From positions 1 through 33,887 of the forward strand of contig DXJL01000160.1 in NCBI GenBank assembly GCA_019057635.1: a stretch of 33,887 bases of DNA. The letters run 5' to 3'. The notes beneath the pieces were generated by a model, which was not told the DNA's origin, did no database searches, and worked only from the letters and a program-made list of their open reading frames with translations. The DNA comes from Candidatus Heimdallarchaeota archaeon. GTDB taxonomy: Archaea > Asgardarchaeota > Heimdallarchaeia > Hodarchaeales > Hodarchaeaceae. This document shows positions 30,262 to 33,887 of the stretch, piece after piece (position 1 is the first letter of the stretch; each line of letters opens with the position of its first letter). The position numbers and the translations under genes are program-made.

Positions 30262-30824
30262 GTTAAATCTTCCTCATTCACGACATTTAATCGGTAAGCA
30301 TCACTGCTAAATTTAGATTGTCTCCAATAAATTGATTGATGTTTTGATAGATCATAAGACCATTCATCACGAATAGTTGAATCAACCGCTATCTCAATGA
30401 TTTCACCAACAAACATGTCGTGATCACCTGTGGTGATTGTATCAACGAGTTTGCATTCCAAATTAATTTTACACTCTTTTATACGGGGTGCGGCAATTTT
30501 TTTGGATGGCTCTAAAGTGAAACCAGCCTTTTCAATTTTTTTTGGATCCTCACGACCAGAAATCTGTCCAACAAAATGGGTTTCTTCAACAAGATTGAAA
30601 TGGGGAATATTTACAACAAAAGACTTGGTTTCTTTTATTATTTCATGAGAATACCTCTTATTTGCAATGAGAACACCAAGTAATGGCGGATCTGCTGAAA
30701 GAGGGGTAGACCAAGCGATAGTAAGAGCATTTGGATTAGAAAGCGTTCCAGATGATACGATAATTGTGAATCGTGGATATAAAAATCGGTATGCAGTCTT
30801 CAGATCGATATTAGATATTTTCAC
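30258..30824 (-). CDS. Flavin reductase-like (FMN-binding split barrel) protein
   Basis: A 188-residue protein with the flavin-reductase fold: YPRFTIIVSSGTLSNPNALT, AWSTPLSADPPLLGVLI, NKRYSHEIIKETKSFVVNIP, and a C-terminal GDHDMFVGEIIEI. Such proteins bind FMN and reduce it or pass electrons to a partner. GTG at 30824 follows GAGGTAA. The gene overlaps the start of the methyltransferase gene by four bases. An enzymatic link between them is not known. Confidence 0.85.
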   Translation of the reverse strand: MKISNIDLKTAYRFLYPRFTIIVSSGTLSNPNALTIAWSTPLSADPPLLGVLIANKRYSHEIIKETKSFVVNIPHFNLVEETHFVGQISGREDPKKIEKAGFTLEPSKKIAAPRIKECKINLECKLVDTITTGDHDMFVGEIIEIAVDSTIRDEWSYDLSKHQSIYWRQSKFSSDAYRLNVVNEEDLT

Positions 30825-30862
30825 GCTAGAGTTACCTCAACAAAACCATTTGCTGAGACATT

Positions 30863-31741
30863 TTATTTCTTTCTGAGACTCCGAAGGAGATCGAGATTCT
30901 TTTTATCATCAATTTTTTCATCTTTGGGAGTTTCAAGAATCATAGAAATATTATTAAATCTAGGATGTTGCATTAATTCCCGAAAACAATCAATGCCTAT
31001 ATTTCCCCGACCAATGTGTTCATGATGATCGATTCCTGAATTTAATTGGCCCTTAGAATCATTGAGATGAATTACTCGGACTTTATTTTTCCCTACCAGC
31101 TCGTCAATACTGTCAAATACCTCATGAAGTATTTCAGGAGACGAAATCTCATAACCAGAGGCAAAAGCGTGTGCGGTATCAAAGCACATTCCTACATACT
31201 GCGGTTCGTTCACGGCATTTATGACATTGGCGATATCTTCAATATTTTTCCCCCAATCTCTTCTTTTTGTTGTTGAGTTTTCCAACAGAATCATTGTAGG
31301 CGCTATTCGTGATTCAAGTGCTTGATCTAAAGCTTTAGCTGTACGTTTAACAGCAAAATCTCGTGATTCCTTTATCGGACTTCCAAGGTGTGAAATAACA
31401 TAGGGGGAATGTAAAAGGTGCGATTTTACGATCTCTTCCTGGAGAACTTTGATCGATCTGTTGTACAGGCCGTCTTCGGGGGAAGACAAATTAGGAAGAT
31501 ACGGCATATGGATAGCAGTATCGAAATATTTGGCGTTTTCGGCTTTATCTAGAAAGTTTTTCACTCGGATTTTGTCTAATGAGTATTTACCTGCTTCCCA
31601 GCGTCTAGGCGGACGGGTAAAAATTTGAAGACATTCGCAGGTACTTTCAAGTCCACGATCAACTGCTTTGTCTATTCCATTCGTAATAGATTTATGTGCT
31701 CCTACTCGAGGAAGTATATTTTTCTCTTTAGACATGACCAT
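30863..31741 (-). CDS. nfo: Endonuclease IV (AP endonuclease)
   Basis: A 292-residue xylose-isomerase-fold AP endonuclease that nicks DNA at abasic sites. All expected zinc ligands are present: H78, H118, E154, D188 and H191 (MCFDTAHAF), H225 (VRVIHLNDSKG), D238, H240 (IDHHEHIGRGNIG) and E270. ATG at 31741 or 31735. It lies upstream of the flavin reductase on the same strand, 38 bases away, and divergent from the DMT transporter. With the polymerase IV it covers DNA damage tolerance and repair. Confidence 0.93.
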   Translation of the reverse strand: MVMSKEKNILPRVGAHKSITNGIDKAVDRGLESTCECLQIFTRPPRRWEAGKYSLDKIRVKNFLDKAENAKYFDTAIHMPYLPNLSSPEDGLYNRSIKVLQEEIVKSHLLHSPYVISHLGSPIKESRDFAVKRTAKALDQALESRIAPTMILLENSTTKRRDWGKNIEDIANVINAVNEPQYVGMCFDTAHAFASGYEISSPEILHEVFDSIDELVGKNKVRVIHLNDSKGQLNSGIDHHEHIGRGNIGIDCFRELMQHPRFNNISMILETPKDEKIDDKKNLDLLRSLRKK

Positions 31742-31820
31742 TTATCTCTATAAGTCTTCTATTTCCTTTAAAATTCGTACTCCAGAAAAGTTATTAGTGT
31801 TTATTCCCAAAGAATGCGCA

Positions 31821-32741
31821 ATGAAAGAAATCTCACAAATTACGAGCAAATTTCCAATCAGATACGAATATGTTGCCTTGATTATTGCTACAATAGCAGT
31901 ATCAGGAGCTTCAATCTTTATTCGATATAGCATTTCAGCTGCAATCATCATCGCATTTTGGAGATTGTTTTTAGTGGTGCTCTTACTTTCACCCTTACTA
32001 CTCTCCGCAGAAATTAGAAAGCAATTTCGTTCTGTTTCAAGCTTCAGCCATATGAAATACTTTATCTTAGCAGGTTTTTTTCTTTCACTTCATTTTTTCT
32101 CATGGATTCAGAGTTTAGAGTATACTTCTGTAGCAGCATCGGTAATCGTTGTAAACTCGTCTCCGCTCTGGGTAATTTTTCTTTCCTTTGCTCTTTTCCG
32201 TGAGACGATTACTTCTTCCCAAGTGATTGGATTGATTCTATGTTTTATTGGAATTATACTCATTGCGTTTGGTGAGGTTCCTAGTCAATTACTCGGTTCC
32301 TTTCAAGAAGGAGTTTTTTTGGCCTTATTTGGTGCCCTAATGGTTGCTTGTTATTTCATTATCGGAAAACAAATGCGAAGTCGTTTCAATGTTTCTAATA
32401 TTGCTTATACATACTTTGTTAACGCTTATTGCACCATATTCCTATTTCTTTATTCTTTAGGCCTTTCAGAAAATGTTTGGATATTTCCTTCATCTGATAT
32501 GACCTGGTTTCTTGCTTTAGCCATAGGGCCGAGTTTATTGGGTCATGCTCTGTATACATACTCTATGAAAAAACTTTCTGCACAGGTTGTGTCTTTAACG
32601 GTCCTAGGAGAAGCAGCTGGTGCTTCAATTTTAGGGTTTATATTTTTGTCAGAAAGATTACCCTTCACAACATTATTGGGAGGGCTATTCATTGGAATAG
32701 GTATCATTCTGGCCGTACTTACAGAGGATCAATCGGTGTAA
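31821..32741 (+). CDS. EamA/DMT-family transporter
   Basis: A 306-residue integral membrane protein with ten predicted helices in two five-helix EamA repeats. Each repeat ends in a similar segment (YTSVAASVIVVNSSPLWVIF in the first; LSAQVVSLTVLGEAAGASIL in the second), followed by a helix rich in Gly. Family members export or exchange amino acids, nucleotide-sugars or other metabolites; substrate not predictable. The frame is open back to 31668, overlapping nfo, but ATG 31821 gives the usual length. Confidence 0.85.
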   Translation: MKEISQITSKFPIRYEYVALIIATIAVSGASIFIRYSISAAIIIAFWRLFLVVLLLSPLLLSAEIRKQFRSVSSFSHMKYFILAGFFLSLHFFSWIQSLEYTSVAASVIVVNSSPLWVIFLSFALFRETITSSQVIGLILCFIGIILIAFGEVPSQLLGSFQEGVFLALFGALMVACYFIIGKQMRSRFNVSNIAYTYFVNAYCTIFLFLYSLGLSENVWIFPSSDMTWFLALAIGPSLLGHALYTYSMKKLSAQVVSLTVLGEAAGASILGFIFLSERLPFTTLLGGLFIGIGIILAVLTEDQSV

Positions 32742-32757
32742 GAGACTCAAATCTTGC

Positions 32758-33887
32758 TTAGTTTTTCCGATTAACCCAGATTGATTCTCCTTTACGAGGT
32801 TTTGGTCTAAATTTCACGAATAAAACCGATGCTACCAATCCACTTACGGCAAAAAAGCCGATGATTGGGACAGGATCCATAACTGTAGGTGTGGTCATTG
32901 TGGTTGTGGTAATAACTGTTCCATTGGCTGGTATGTACAGGTAGTTCAGAGATAAATTAAGTAATTGGGGTAAAATGTCGTCAGGAACCATATCAGGTTG
33001 AAATTGATAGTTTACTAATTTATATTGTCCATTATCAACAATATACCCTTTTGTACTATAGGAAGAAAATTGAGGATCAATATCCATAAGGACGGGAGTA
33101 GCACCTACCAATAAGTTAACCAATTCTCCATCAGAACCTCTGGTTGCCCGAAGTGTATCGGTATTTCCGAGTGTAAATTGAGGTAGTTCTTCTAAGAACA
33201 ATAACCCTTCTAACATGGAAGCAGGGGATCGGTAATTTAATATGGATTCCGCTTGGAAAATATCACGGTATTCATTTTGGAACTCGGCTCCCTGATTACT
33301 AAAATCAAAGATCGTATAAGAAGACATGAAGATAATACCAGGAGATCGTTCATCACCAAGATCTGAGTTAAAATATTTCTTTATCTCTTTGAACTCATTG
33401 TTATTAATGTGAGAGTTACTTATTGGAGAAATTTCGGGATTTCCAACCCAAATAATTGTATTGTATTGAGCTAATTCTTCAGCAGTAACTTCAGCATCAG
33501 TAAAAGAAGAAGTACACATGATTTCGTACTCATTCGCATATCCTAATGTATCTAACGCTTCTAATACACTTATTTCCGCATCACGACCTAAATCATCATC
33601 TACAACAAGAATCGAACCATTCCGATTGTCAATCTCTACAGAAATGAATGAAGAGTACCCAATATATGGAGAACTTGTGTTATCAGCTGCTCGAGCACGA
33701 ATAATATGTGTTCCTTCTCGTTCTTGGGTCGTATCCCATGAATAAACATACATGTTTGGAGAGAGAATATCAGGAGTAGCTAATTCCCACGGACCATTAT
33801 CGATAGAAACCTCTGTTGAAGTTATACTTGTTGAACTAAGATGGTCAACTGAAAAAAGTAGGTCATAATTTCCAGTAATTACTTCAT
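32758..33887 (-). CDS. C-terminal part of a surface protein with GATase-like domain
   Basis: The frame is open through the right edge (in-frame codons beyond the ATG at 33753 read ...NGPWELATPDILSPN), so this is a partial gene of at least 376 codons. It begins with an Ig-like strand pattern, then a flavodoxin/GATase1-like domain (GSILVVDDDLGRD ... NTIIWVGN ... PGIIFMSSYTIFD) as seen in surface proteins linked to S8 peptidases and S-layers. A Thr-rich spacer (TVITTTTMTTPTV), a membrane helix and a basic tail anchor it. Convergent with the transporter. Confidence 0.72.
   Translation of the reverse strand, partial: EVITGNYDLLFSVDHLSSTSITSTEVSIDNGPWELATPDILSPNMYVYSWDTTQEREGTHIIRARAADNTSSPYIGYSSFISVEIDNRNGSILVVDDDLGRDAEISVLEALDTLGYANEYEIMCTSSFTDAEVTAEELAQYNTIIWVGNPEISPISNSHINNNEFKEIKKYFNSDLGDERSPGIIFMSSYTIFDFSNQGAEFQNEYRDIFQAESILNYRSPASMLEGLLFLEELPQFTLGNTDTLRATRGSDGELVNLLVGATPVLMDIDPQFSSYSTKGYIVDNGQYKLVNYQFQPDMVPDDILPQLLNLSLNYLYIPANGTVITTTTMTTPTVMDPVPIIGFFAVSGLVASVLFVKFRPKPRKGESIWVNRKN

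Noticed and set aside
31668-31820. N-terminal extension of the DMT transporter overlapping nfo
   Set aside because: It would overlap the endonuclease IV coding region on the other strand, and family length fits the ATG at 31821.
1-33887. tRNA, rRNA genes and CRISPR arrays
   Set aside because: No T-loop GTTCRAnnC with matching acceptor stems, no rRNA blocks and no regularly spaced repeats were found in the intergenic parts.

Overview
The window looks like a chromosomal piece of an AT-rich archaeon. It has an archaeal histone, a Dpo4-type polymerase ending in a PCNA-binding motif, TATA-type promoters, AGGTGA/GGAGG ribosome binding sites, PadR and Lrp regulators, and secreted proteins with a C-terminal membrane anchor after a PGY/PGF-like motif. 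That combination, plus the large number of double winged-helix regulators, fits an Asgard lineage best (Heimdallarchaeia-like would be my guess). This is inference from gene style, not from a marker gene.

Layout. 1-2111: the end of an unrecognised gene, an M29 aminopeptidase, and a gene-free stretch that holds the decayed right end of an IS200/IS605 element (TnpB C-terminus and omega-RNA-like sequence). 2112-6241: a MaoC-like double hot-dog protein, then a compact arsenic module (cysteine-tailed PadR-like repressor and arsenite methyltransferase, divergent around one central TATA box and a 14-bp-arm inverted repeat), a DinB-fold protein and a nitrilase. 6398-8359: a large secreted Ig-like repeat protein. 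8360-15098: a sulfur-trafficking island. It has a regulator-type gene preceded by a cysteine-rich microprotein, then TusA, DsrE2, DsrE, TusA, a sulfide:quinone-reductase-like flavoprotein and an Lrp-type regulator with a cysteine tail, all on the plus strand. These meet a DsrE-like and an Lrp-ligand-domain gene on the minus strand, followed by an SCP2-like gene. The same GCTAAA-n3-TGGCYAAA motif sits before the regulator and before the first tusA, suggesting a local regulon.

15266-22480: a zinc-ribbon protein, the RNA phosphodiesterase ThpR, a PadR/HAAS membrane-protein pair with a near-perfect palindrome over its TATA box, a secreted PGF-type protein, and several unrecognised minus-strand genes including a HEXXH protein and a polytopic membrane protein. 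22609-24621: Y-family polymerase and SfsA. 24873-28846: a TPR-like protein, two tandem paralogous double-wHTH regulators, a stand-alone CheY-like receiver and the histone. 29239-33887: a beta-class DNA methyltransferase coupled to a flavin reductase, endonuclease IV, an EamA/DMT transporter and a surface protein that runs off the right edge.

The best candidate for something undescribed is the 8.4-15.1 kb sulfur island: persulfide carriers and a flavoprotein with no Hdr, Dsr or Sox partner in view, surrounded by cysteine-bearing regulators, two possible cysteine-rich microproteins and a shared operator-like motif. The arsenic module has the most striking regulatory architecture.
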